Of a DNA stretch of 64,000 nt, positions 44,537-54,103 are shown in pieces. The stretch's first letter is position 1, and every line of letters begins with the position of its first letter. Position numbers and translations under genes: made by a program. The notes below the pieces were generated by a model. That model made no database searches. It was given only the letters and a program-made list of their open reading frames with translations, and had not been told where the DNA came from. Source of the stretch: Agromyces sp. LHK192 (lineage in GTDB: Bacteria > Actinomycetota > Actinomycetes > Actinomycetales > Microbacteriaceae); NCBI RefSeq assembly GCF_004006235.1, contig NZ_CP034753.1:2728001-2792000 (forward strand), read 5' to 3'.

Positions 44537-45120
44537 GCGGACGGCCGTCCGCCCTCGTCGGCGCCGGACACCGCGTCGGATGCCTCGGCACGGGCCGTCG
44601 CGACGCCGTCGACCCCGTAGTCGGGGCACTGGCACACGTCGGGGCTCCAGGTCGAGCGCTCGAGCGCGAGGTCGCCGATCGGGTTGACGCCGGGCCCCGC
44701 GGCGAGCGCGTGCCCTGCGAGGGCGTGGAGGCACTTCACCCGGGTCGGCATGCCGCCCGCGGAGACCCCGGCGATCTCCGCGACGTCGCCGAACCGGCCG
44801 CGATCGGCGAGGTAGCCCTCGTGCGCGGTCCGGTACGCCGCGGCGACGTCGTCGTCCGCGGCGAGGAGCTCGTTGCACTCGACCATGACCTGTGCGGCCT
44901 CGAGGAAGCTCATCGCCGCGGTCGCGGCGGGGTGGCTCAGGTAGTAGAACGTCGGGAAGGGCGTGCCGTCGCTCAGGCGGGGCTTCGTCGACACGACGGT
45001 CGGCGCACCGCAGACGCAGCGCGCGGCGATGCCGACGACGTCGCGTGCGGGGCGGCCGAGCTGGGCGGAGACGATGCGGATGTCGCGCTCGGTGACGGGT
45101 TCGAACGGCGGCCGGGTCAT
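44533..45120 (-). CDS. DUF501 family protein
   Basis: 195 residues. The conserved DUF501 features are RCVCGAPTVVSTKPRLSDGTPFPTFYYLSHP, read in parts (RCVCGAPTVV, PFPTFYYLSHP), AHEGYLADRG, AGVSAGGMPTRVKCLHAL and CQCPDY. Cys residues could bind metal. The family lies between the DivIC-like protein and Ppx or proteases in many actinobacteria; its function is unknown. It overlaps both neighbours by 4 bases. Confidence 0.88.
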   Translation of the reverse strand: MTRPPFEPVTERDIRIVSAQLGRPARDVVGIAARCVCGAPTVVSTKPRLSDGTPFPTFYYLSHPAATAAMSFLEAAQVMVECNELLAADDDVAAAYRTAHEGYLADRGRFGDVAEIAGVSAGGMPTRVKCLHALAGHALAAGPGVNPIGDLALERSTWSPDVCQCPDYGVDGVATARAEASDAVSGADEGGRPSA

Positions 45121-45821
45121 CGTCCGGCCCCCTCGGCGGCGGGCGTGAGGCCCGCGGTCATCACGGACGCCAGCAGGGTGCGCATCCAGTCGCCCTTCGT
45201 CTCGGTGACCTCCGCCGACACGTCGGTCGCGGACGCCGCCTTCGCCGCCTCGGAGCGGTCGTCGATCACCAGGTAGCTGATCTCTCCGGGCAGCACGTAG
45301 TACAGCCGCTCGCGCGCCTGCGTGATCACGTAGGTCTCGTCGTCCCACCGCTCCCGCTGCTCGCGCAGTTCGAGCACGCCGGCCTCCTGGGCGGAGACCT
45401 CGGCGCGCAGGTCGGCGATGCGCTGTCGCTGTTCGGCGAACGCCGCGATCGTCGGCGCCAGCACGACGACCGCGAGGACGATGACGCCCATCATCACGAC
45501 GGAGAATCCCGAGAAGCGGATGCCGCTCAGCCATCCCGCGCGGGCGGCGCCGGAGGCCTGCCGGGGCTTCGACGGCTGACGCGGCGGGCGACCGGACGAC
45601 TGCGTCGCGTCCTTCGACGGTTTGGTGCCCGTCGCGGCCTTCGTGCCCTTCGCCGGCTCGGCTCCATTCGACGGCTTCGACCCCTTGGCGGGCTTCGCGC
45701 CCTTCGCCGGGCTCGTTCCCCTGGCGGACTTCGTCGAATCCTTCGCGGTTCCGGCGCCCTTCGGGCCCGTCGTGCCCCTGCCCCGAGCCGGATCGGCGGG
45801 GCGACGTGGTGCGGCGCTCAT
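45117..45821 (-). CDS. DivIC/FtsB-type septum formation initiator with Lys-rich N-terminal repeats
   Basis: 234 residues. The C-terminal half is the family core: membrane helix about 103-127, coiled coil (QRQRIADLRAEVSAQEAGVLEL) and the RLYYVLPGEISYLVID motif. FtsB/DivIC helps assemble the division septum with FtsL and FtsQ. The first 75 residues are a low-complexity tract with repeated AKGxKP-like units (AKGAKPAKGSKPSNG), which is longer than usual. The ATG overlaps the DUF501 chain downstream. It follows eno. Confidence 0.88.
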   Translation of the reverse strand: MSAAPRRPADPARGRGTTGPKGAGTAKDSTKSARGTSPAKGAKPAKGSKPSNGAEPAKGTKAATGTKPSKDATQSSGRPPRQPSKPRQASGAARAGWLSGIRFSGFSVVMMGVIVLAVVVLAPTIAAFAEQRQRIADLRAEVSAQEAGVLELREQRERWDDETYVITQARERLYYVLPGEISYLVIDDRSEAAKAASATDVSAEVTETKGDWMRTLLASVMTAGLTPAAEGAGR

Positions 45822-45882
45822 CGCCCTCCTCCGCTCGGTCCCGATCGGGTGCGACCAGGGACATCCTGTGGGCCCGGTACGA

Positions 45883-45916
45883 CGAACGGGGGCGGCCGTG
45901 CGGCCGCCCCCGTTCG
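45883..45916 (-). terminator. Terminator hairpin downstream of eno
   Basis: CGAACGGGGGCGGCC and its exact complement form a 15-base stem with a GTGC loop, 16 bases after the eno stop. Transcription could still read through into the DivIC-DUF501-subtilase genes. Confidence 0.7.
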
Positions 45917-45931
45917 CCGGGCTCCCCGGCG

Positions 45932-47275
<1,344 letters not shown>

Positions 47276-47337
47276 GGGCGCCGGGCGGAACGCCGCGCAC
47301 GCGCGTCAAGCCCCTCGCGGCCGACGGCACGTCGGCC

Positions 47338-47343
47338 TAGCAT
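47338..47343 (+). promoter_or_regulatory. -10 box of the small acidic protein gene
   Basis: TAGCAT about 48 bases before the ATG at 47392, which has a CGGAGGA ribosome site. Confidence 0.4.
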
Positions 47344-47391
47344 CGGCCGCGAAGCGGCGTGATCGCGCCGCCCGGATGATCGGAGGACGCC

Positions 47392-47625
47392 ATGACCGAC
47401 CGCCTGCCGCCCGAGGGCGAGTACACCGACGCGGAGATCCCGGGCGAGCCCGTGCCGGAGCCCCCACTGGTCGAGGGCGAGTACACCGACTCCGAGCTGC
47501 CGGTGTCCGCCGAGGTCCCGAAGGACGACGACGTGGACGTCGAGGAGACCGACGTCGAGTTCATCGAGGTCGAGGACCCCGGCATCGACCCGGCCGGTCC
47601 CGGCGACGGCGGAATGCGCCGCTGA
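47392..47625 (+). CDS. Small acidic protein with internal EGEYTD repeat
   Basis: 77 residues, strongly acidic (Asp/Glu about one third) and Pro-rich, with no membrane segment. The N-terminal half is a duplication: EGEYTDAEIPGEPVPEP and EGEYTDSELPVSAEVP. The rest is an acidic DDDVDVEETDVEFIEVED stretch. Probably disordered. A good ribosome site (CGGAGGA) and a -10 box upstream support expression. I know no function. Confidence 0.65.
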   Translation: MTDRLPPEGEYTDAEIPGEPVPEPPLVEGEYTDSELPVSAEVPKDDDVDVEETDVEFIEVEDPGIDPAGPGDGGMRR

Positions 47626-47930
47626 CCTGGGCGGAGCCGAGCTGAGCAGAGCTGGAGAGATCGGGCTTGCGATGTATGACCCGACGGCTGCGCTCGTGCA
47701 CGGAACCGGACCTCCGTCAGGCGTGCTGACCGGGTGATTCGCGGCATGGGTGCCGTGGCGTACCGGCGCACACTCGGCTCGCCCCCCAGCTGGGGGGCAT
47801 AGCCGGAATCGCGCGGTTCGCCGTCGGCAGTGGCACGATCCGGCCGATTCGGATATCAATCTCCTGTCGGATATCGTGATCGCCACTTGACTGATCGCGG
47901 CTCGCGTCCGCACTTCCGAACGGGGCAACG
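47626..47930. other. 305-base non-coding stretch left of the glycan island
   Basis: No gene is visible. It holds a perfect 18-base palindrome GCCCCCCAGCTGGGGGGC (47781-47798), two direct copies of TCGGATATC (47849-47857 and 47867-47875) and a TTGACT at about 47887. These are plausible control elements for the four-gene operon starting at 47931. I see no tRNA end, integrase or insertion-sequence remnant. Confidence 0.5.
47781..47798. promoter_or_regulatory. Perfect 18-base palindrome upstream of the glycan operon
   Basis: GCCCCCCAGCTGGGGGGC is fully self-complementary, with no loop-forming spacer, so it looks more like a dimer-binding site than a terminator. It lies 133 bases before the first gene of the island. 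Confidence 0.4.
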
Positions 47931-50306
47931 ATGTCCGCACGCGCCTGCACCATTGTCGCGCGCAATTACCTCGCGCAGGCGGAGGTCCTGGTGGCCTCGT
48001 TCACCGCGCACAATCCGGACGTGCCGTTCTACACCCTCGTCATCGACGGGAACGAGGAGGAGCGGGTTCGGGCCGGAGTCGGGACAGTGGTCCTTCCCGC
48101 GGATCTCGGCTTGGAGCCTGAGACGCTCCATTCCATGATGGTGATGTACGACGTCATGGAGTTTGCGACCGCGCTCAAGCCGGCGATGCTCATGTGGCTG
48201 ATCCGCCAGGGCGGCACGGCGGTCGCCTACTTCGATCCTGACATCCAGGTGTTCGCACCGCTGCATGATGTCTTCACGGATGCGGCGAGCCACGAGATTC
48301 TCCTGACCCCTCACGCACTCGATCCGATTCCGCGCGATGACCTGCAGCTCAACGAGCAGGTGATCATGCAGGCCGGAATCTATAATCTCGGGTTCATTGC
48401 GGTTGGGGGTGGGGGCTACCGTTTCCTGAGTTGGTGGCATGAGCGATTGAAGACCGAAGCCATCGTCGACGTCGCGAACGGCCTCTTCACCGACCAGCGA
48501 TGGATCGACTGGGTTCCCTCACTCTTCGAACACCGGATCTCGCGCGATCGCGGATTGAACGCGGCGTACTGGAACCTCCATGAACGGCCGATCGCACTGC
48601 GCGACGGTGCGTACCACGCGGGTGCCGACGTGCTTCGCTTCTTCCATTTCAGTGGGTTCGATCCGGCCAAGCCATGGTTGCTCTCCAAGCACATGGGCGA
48701 CCGACCTCGAATCATGCTCAGCGATCGGCCGGCACTGGCTGCTCTCTGCGCGGAGTATGGTTCCAGTCTCATGTCCGCGGGCCACGGCGAGCTCCGGGGG
48801 CTGCCGTATCGTCTCACCGCCCTGCCGAACGGGAGCCGCCTCAGTTCGGAGATGCGGCGCATCTACCGGGACATCAAGCTCGGGCGAATCCCCGCTCAGG
48901 ACGATCCACCGGATCCGATCCTCGAATCCGACGCCTTCGTCGATTGGATGCTCCGGCCGGTTCTCGTCGGCGCAACCGCCACGTTCTCCGTCGCGGAGTA
49001 CGGCCTCTGGCAGCATCGGGCCGATCTCCGCGCGGCGTTCCCCGACGTTCTGGGTATCGACGGGGCCCGGTACCTCTCGTGGGTGCGAGTCGATCCCGGT
49101 GCCCGAACCGTGCTCGCGCAGCTCGCGGGCGATGTCGCCACAGCCGTCACCTCACTCGTTGCAGAGGGCGAGTCTGCCGAGCCGCCGGCTCGTTCGTCGT
49201 TCGGGTGGAGCGTCGTTGCATACGCCGCATCGGAGCTCGGCGTCGGCGAGGCCGGTCGACGTATGCTCACCGCCCTTGAACAGTCGGGCGTGCCATCCGA
49301 ACTCGTCGGGGTTCCGCTTCGGAACCTCTCACGTCAGCAACACCGTCCTTCGCGGCAGGTGCGCAGGGAACTCGCGTTCGAGAACGCCGTTGTCTGCGTG
49401 AACGCCGACCAAGTGCAGCAGCTCGATGCCGTGATGGGATTCGCGGACCTTCGCGGCTGGAGAACCGGATTGTGGTTCTGGGAACTCGAGGAGTTCCCCG
49501 ACCACTTCAGGGGTGCGTTCGCACCCTTCGACGAGATCTGGGTTGCCAGCCGATTCACGCAGAAGGCAGTGCAGTCAAAGACCGAGAAGCCGGTCCGGCT
49601 CATCCCGCTTCCCATGGACCTTCCTACGGAACCGACGCGGTTCACCCGAAGGTCTGTAGGCCTTCCGGAGGACAAGCACGTCTTCCTGACCAATTTCGAC
49701 TACCTCTCCGTGTACGAACGCAAGAACCCTCTCGGCGCGATCCGGGCGTACATCGACGCATTCAGCCCCGATGACGGAGCAGCGTTGGTCGTGAAGTCGA
49801 TCAACGGTCACCAGCGTCCGCTCCACGCCGAGCATGTCCGTTCGGCAGCGCGCGGCCGGCCCGACATCCATTTCGTCGACGGGTATGTCACCGGCGCCGC
49901 TATGAAGGCCATGATCGAGCTGTCCGACGCATACGTCTCCCTCCATCGCGCGGAAGGATACGGGCTCAATATGGCTGACGCCATGGCCCGGGGTACGCCG
50001 GTCATCGCGACGGCATACTCGGGGAACATGGACTTCATGGACTCGAGCACCGCGGAGTTGATCGACTTCGAACTCGTCCCCGTCGGCCCGAACGCTGAAC
50101 CGTATGACCCGCGCGCAGTGTGGGCGCAGGCCGATTCCGAGGCCGCAAGCGCCTCGATGCGGCGCCTGTTCGAGGATCGGGTCGGCGCGGCGGCACTCGC
50201 GGGCAGAGCTGCAGCGCACGTGCAGCACTACTTCTCGCACGAGAGAGTCGGACGGCAGGTCGCGGCGCTCCTGCTGCCCGGCCTTCGAGAACATGGATGG
50301 ACCTGA
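47931..50306 (+). CDS. Two-domain glycosyltransferase (N-terminal GT-A-like, C-terminal GT4)
   Basis: 791 residues. The N-terminal 300 residues look like a GT-A fold: ARNYLAQAEVLVASFTAHNP, then a DxD-like VAYFDPDIQVFAPL near residue 100, as in GT8-like enzymes. After a linker, the second half (from about 420) is GT-B/GT4: SELGVGEAGRRML, GLWFWELEEFPDHF, and HRAEGYGLNMADAMARGTPV at about 672 with the Glu-x7-Glu-like donor site. It could add two sugars of a repeating unit. It is the first gene of the island operon; codons are less GC-biased than in its neighbours. Confidence 0.82.
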   Translation: MSARACTIVARNYLAQAEVLVASFTAHNPDVPFYTLVIDGNEEERVRAGVGTVVLPADLGLEPETLHSMMVMYDVMEFATALKPAMLMWLIRQGGTAVAYFDPDIQVFAPLHDVFTDAASHEILLTPHALDPIPRDDLQLNEQVIMQAGIYNLGFIAVGGGGYRFLSWWHERLKTEAIVDVANGLFTDQRWIDWVPSLFEHRISRDRGLNAAYWNLHERPIALRDGAYHAGADVLRFFHFSGFDPAKPWLLSKHMGDRPRIMLSDRPALAALCAEYGSSLMSAGHGELRGLPYRLTALPNGSRLSSEMRRIYRDIKLGRIPAQDDPPDPILESDAFVDWMLRPVLVGATATFSVAEYGLWQHRADLRAAFPDVLGIDGARYLSWVRVDPGARTVLAQLAGDVATAVTSLVAEGESAEPPARSSFGWSVVAYAASELGVGEAGRRMLTALEQSGVPSELVGVPLRNLSRQQHRPSRQVRRELAFENAVVCVNADQVQQLDAVMGFADLRGWRTGLWFWELEEFPDHFRGAFAPFDEIWVASRFTQKAVQSKTEKPVRLIPLPMDLPTEPTRFTRRSVGLPEDKHVFLTNFDYLSVYERKNPLGAIRAYIDAFSPDDGAALVVKSINGHQRPLHAEHVRSAARGRPDIHFVDGYVTGAAMKAMIELSDAYVSLHRAEGYGLNMADAMARGTPVIATAYSGNMDFMDSSTAELIDFELVPVGPNAEPYDPRAVWAQADSEAASASMRRLFEDRVGAAALAGRAAAHVQHYFSHERVGRQVAALLLPGLREHGWT

Positions 50307-50308
50307 GC

Positions 50309-52003
50309 ATGCACCTACTCGTCATCGGAGATGTCGGCGTCGTCGACGGGAGTCGCCACGTCGGCGATGAGGCTATGACCGAATCGCTCATCGAGCAGCT
50401 CTCAGCACACGCGGATTATCGGTTCACCGTCATCTCCGCCAACCCGGCGGAGACCGCAGCCGCATACGGAGTCGCGGCCATTCCCGCGCCCGGTTTCGCG
50501 GCCACCGACACCGAGGCCGAACGGCAGGATCGCATCACGGCGATCCTTGATGCGGCACGCGGGTATTCGACGGCTCTCCCCCACGCCGACCCGGCCTGGC
50601 ACGCGATCCGCGCCACGGCGTCATGCGATGCCGTCGTGATCGCCGGCGGAGGGAATCTGTCATCCGTCTGGCCCGACAAGGTCGCCGAGCGCGTGATGCT
50701 CGGCCGGCTCGCCGAGCTGTTCGGAAAGCCGCTGTTCGTCTCAGGTCAGACGATCGGTCCGACCCTGACGAGCCTCCACGGCGAGCAACTCGCGCACCTG
50801 CTGAACGGTGCGGAACTCGTGGGGGTGCGGGAGCGGCATTCGCTGGAGATCACACGCCGACTCGGAGTGCCGGCGGACAAGGTCCGTCTGACGATCGACG
50901 ATGCGGCGGCGCTCGGGTCACCTTCCGCCGACGAGCTCGCGCAATGGCGTCCGACCTCCGCATACTGCCTCGCCACCTTCGCACCCCACACCGGCATCGC
51001 CGACCGTGAGCAGTTCATCCGCTCCGTTGCCGCCTTGCTCGACCACGCGGCCGAACGCACGGGCGCCGAGATCGTCTTGCTGCCACACGTCGGACCGGTC
51101 GACGCAAGCGTCGGCGTGGAGGGCGACGGTGCGTTGCACGCCGAGATCGTCGAACGCATGACCAGGCCCGCACGGATGCTGCCCGTACTCTCGAACCGGG
51201 TCTCGGCCGAACTGGCACGGGGTGCCACGGTCTCGATCTCGAGTCGGTACCATCCCGCGGTCTTCGCGGCCGGAGGCGGGGTTCCTGCACTCGCGATCTC
51301 CGTCGACGAATACACGGATGTGAAGCTCGAGGGCGCGCTGGATGCCTTCGGCAACGCCGCTTATGTGTTCCCTGTTGCCTCTCTCATCCTCGGCGACGTC
51401 GTCACCGGCTTCGACCTGCTGTGGGACGGCCGCGACGACCACAGCCGAGGCGGCGACGCAGCGACCGCGCGGATCCAAGAGAACCTCGAGTGGTGGCGGG
51501 AGCTGCACGCGACGATCATGCGGTCGCCGTCTTCCCCCGCGAGTTGGTCGGAACCCGCGCGCCGGACACCGCTGCTGCCGGATCTGGCGGAGCGGGTCGG
51601 TGGTCTGAGGGCGTTGCAGGCTTCACTCAGTCGTCGGTTCGCCGCCGAGATCATCGGCGCGCGCGACCGCGATGCCGATCTGGCCGCAGCGAACCTGCGC
51701 GCAGTGCAATTCGAGTCCGAGATCGGTCAAGCGGCGGCCGAACGTGAGGCCGCGCTCCGGCGTGTCGGAGAAATCGAATCAGCCCTGCACGCGGCTCACG
51801 CACTCATGGCGAAGCTCGCAGAACCAGCCTTCGACTTCGCGTTGAGAAGTCGAGAAGACGAGCTTCGAGCGCTACGTGCGACGAAGACGTTCCGATGGTC
51901 GGCCGCCCCTCGCCGAGCGTATGGCTCAGTGCTCAACCGCGTGCAACAACGCCGCGCCGCCGAGAATGGGCGGGACGGGGGTTCCAGGCCGGCGATCGAG
52001 TGA
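50309..52003 (+). CDS. Polysaccharide pyruvyltransferase family protein with coiled-coil tail
   Basis: 564 residues. The N-terminal GT-B-like pyruvyltransferase domain has LLVIGDVGVVDGSRHVGDEAM, AVVIAGGGNLSSVWPDK, FVSGQTIGPTL and ISSRYHPAVFAAGGGVPALA. These enzymes move pyruvate from phosphoenolpyruvate to a sugar, making an acidic ketal. Residues about 437-505 are predicted coiled coil (ARDRDADLAAANLRAV, EREAALRRVGEIESAL), an unusual extension. I use the ATG at 50309; an ATG at 50297 would overlap the previous gene. Confidence 0.82.
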   Translation: MHLLVIGDVGVVDGSRHVGDEAMTESLIEQLSAHADYRFTVISANPAETAAAYGVAAIPAPGFAATDTEAERQDRITAILDAARGYSTALPHADPAWHAIRATASCDAVVIAGGGNLSSVWPDKVAERVMLGRLAELFGKPLFVSGQTIGPTLTSLHGEQLAHLLNGAELVGVRERHSLEITRRLGVPADKVRLTIDDAAALGSPSADELAQWRPTSAYCLATFAPHTGIADREQFIRSVAALLDHAAERTGAEIVLLPHVGPVDASVGVEGDGALHAEIVERMTRPARMLPVLSNRVSAELARGATVSISSRYHPAVFAAGGGVPALAISVDEYTDVKLEGALDAFGNAAYVFPVASLILGDVVTGFDLLWDGRDDHSRGGDAATARIQENLEWWRELHATIMRSPSSPASWSEPARRTPLLPDLAERVGGLRALQASLSRRFAAEIIGARDRDADLAAANLRAVQFESEIGQAAAEREAALRRVGEIESALHAAHALMAKLAEPAFDFALRSREDELRALRATKTFRWSAAPRRAYGSVLNRVQQRRAAENGRDGGSRPAIE

Positions 52004-54036
52004 CGAGGGCGCCAGCAGAGCACGGATCTCGGATCCCCCAGGTCCCCTCCCCCTCGGTGCCACAGCGACCGCGATATCGTCCCGACCTGGACGGTCTGCG
52101 CGGCCTGGCGATTCTCCTCGTGGTGGTCGGGCATGTCTGGTTCGCGCGAGTATCGGGCGGAGTGGATGCATTCCTGCTCCTCTCCGGCTTCCTGGTCGGA
52201 GCGTCCACACTCGCCAACGTCGCTGACGGCCGCTTCCGTATCGGCGGATTCGCGCGACGGATCGCCGGGCGCCTCCTGCCTGTCATCATCCCCGTGGTCG
52301 CGACGATCCTGATCGTCGGCGCCATGGTCTATCCGCCGACTCGGTGGAGCGATCTCGCCGCCCAGTCGATCTCATCGCTGACGTTCACGCAGAACTGGTG
52401 GCTTGCGATCGAGGGCACGAGCTACGGCGGGGCGGACGTTACGGTCAGCCCGTTCCAGCACTTGTGGTCGCTCTCCGTGCAGGCGCAGCTCTACACCGGC
52501 TTCGCCGCTCTGATGATGCTCGTCGGTGCAGCCACTCGCCCGCGGTCACGCGCTGCGCGAACCCGAGTGCTGTCGATCGCAGTCGTGATACTTCTCGCAG
52601 CCTCGTTCGCATACGCCGTCGTCATCGGGCAACTCAACCAGGCTTGGGCGTACTATGACACGTTCGCGCGCGCTTGGGAGTTCCTGCTCGGTATCGTGAT
52701 CGCCCGTGCGGTGACCGTGGTGCGACTCCCCCACGTCGTGCGCACCGTGTCTGGATGGGGCGGCGCGGCAGCACTCGTCGCAACGATCGTGCTCGTGAAC
52801 GGAGCCGCGACCTTCCCCGGCCCCGCGGCCCTACTCCCGGTAGGGGGTGCCGCGCTCGTAATCCTCGCCGGTGAGACACCCACGCGAACGGGTGTGGATC
52901 GCCTGCTGGCGAGCGGACCGGCTCGAACGGTCGGCCGGTATGCGTTCAGCCTCTACGCGTGGCACTGGGTCGTGCTGGTGCTCGTGGTGCTCATTACCGC
53001 GGACTCCGCGATCGGCGTCGTCCAAGGGGCGGCAATCGTCGCGGCTTCGATGGTGCTCGCGGTTCTCTCGCAGCGCTTCATCGAGCGCCCCTCCCAGCAG
53101 TCGCCTCCATCACTCCGCCGGTCGCTCGCCATGGGTGTCGTCGTGGCACTCGCGATCACCGGATCGGTCGGCTGGCTGCTCCATTCCGCGCGGCTTGCGA
53201 CCGACTCCGGTTCGTTGAGCCAGGCCGCGGACGGCTCGAACGAACCTGGAGCAACGGCTGTTGCCGGGGGTGGGCTCGAAGCACCCTCGACCCTGCCGAC
53301 GGATATCCTGCTCGCGGCGGCTCACGATGTCCCCGCGGTGTACGCAGACGATTGTATTGCGCGTGATCGCGACATCGTGGAATGCGAGTACGGTGACCCC
53401 GACTCGGACCGAGTTCTCGCGCTGGTCGGAGGATCGCACTCGGGACAGTGGTTCTCTGCGCTGGCGGAGATCGCCGCAGCGCGCGGATTCCTGCTCCGCA
53501 CCTACCTCCGCGACGAGTGCTATTTCGGCGAGCCTGGCATGGATCTGTACCTCAGCGACGATTGTGACGCGTGGAACCATGCGGTCGCCGACCGTCTCGC
53601 GGAACGGGAGCACATGGTGTTCACCACCGCCACCCGGCCGAACCGTTCCGGGTCCGGGGCGATCGAGTGGGTTCCCGACGGCTATCAGGAGTCCTGGCGT
53701 CGTCTCGCCGACGCGGGTGTGCACACGATCGCGATCCGGGACACTCCGTGGCTCGATCATGACCCGATCGATTGCCTGGCCGATGGCGGAGACTCGATCA
53801 CGTGCGGCGTGCCGCGCGAGATCGAGCTGCTTCCGACGAATCCCGCCGCATCCGTTTCGCTTCCCGACGTCACCCACGTCGATCTCAACGACTTCATCTG
53901 CCCCGACGACTTCTGCCCGGCGATCATCGGCGGCACGCCCGTGTATCGCGACCCCAACCATCTCACTGCGCGCTACGCCGCCTCGATCTCGCCGATGCTG
54001 GACATCCGGCTCGGCGAGGCGACCGGGTGGTGGTGA
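52000..54036 (+). CDS. Membrane acyltransferase-3 with C-terminal SGNH domain (OafA/OatA type)
   Basis: 678 residues. The first 400 have about ten membrane helices with the acyltransferase-3 entry RPRYRPDLDGLRGLAILLVVVGHVW, read as YRPDLDGLRGLAI and VVVGHV. Further on come FQHLWSLSVQAQLY and YAFSLYAWHW. The extracytoplasmic C-terminal domain has the SGNH nucleophile in LALVGGSHSGQWF and the Asp/His pair in YRDPNHLTARYA. Such proteins O-acetylate surface glycans or peptidoglycan. The GTG start overlaps the pyruvyltransferase stop (GTGA). Confidence 0.88.
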   Translation: MTRAPAEHGSRIPQVPSPSVPQRPRYRPDLDGLRGLAILLVVVGHVWFARVSGGVDAFLLLSGFLVGASTLANVADGRFRIGGFARRIAGRLLPVIIPVVATILIVGAMVYPPTRWSDLAAQSISSLTFTQNWWLAIEGTSYGGADVTVSPFQHLWSLSVQAQLYTGFAALMMLVGAATRPRSRAARTRVLSIAVVILLAASFAYAVVIGQLNQAWAYYDTFARAWEFLLGIVIARAVTVVRLPHVVRTVSGWGGAAALVATIVLVNGAATFPGPAALLPVGGAALVILAGETPTRTGVDRLLASGPARTVGRYAFSLYAWHWVVLVLVVLITADSAIGVVQGAAIVAASMVLAVLSQRFIERPSQQSPPSLRRSLAMGVVVALAITGSVGWLLHSARLATDSGSLSQAADGSNEPGATAVAGGGLEAPSTLPTDILLAAAHDVPAVYADDCIARDRDIVECEYGDPDSDRVLALVGGSHSGQWFSALAEIAAARGFLLRTYLRDECYFGEPGMDLYLSDDCDAWNHAVADRLAEREHMVFTTATRPNRSGSGAIEWVPDGYQESWRRLADAGVHTIAIRDTPWLDHDPIDCLADGGDSITCGVPREIELLPTNPAASVSLPDVTHVDLNDFICPDDFCPAIIGGTPVYRDPNHLTARYAASISPMLDIRLGEATGWW

Positions 54037-54103
54037 GCATGGCCGTTCATGGCATCCGCCCAGGCTCCGCCCGAGACGAGCCCATTCACCGAGGAGTCCC
54101 GAC

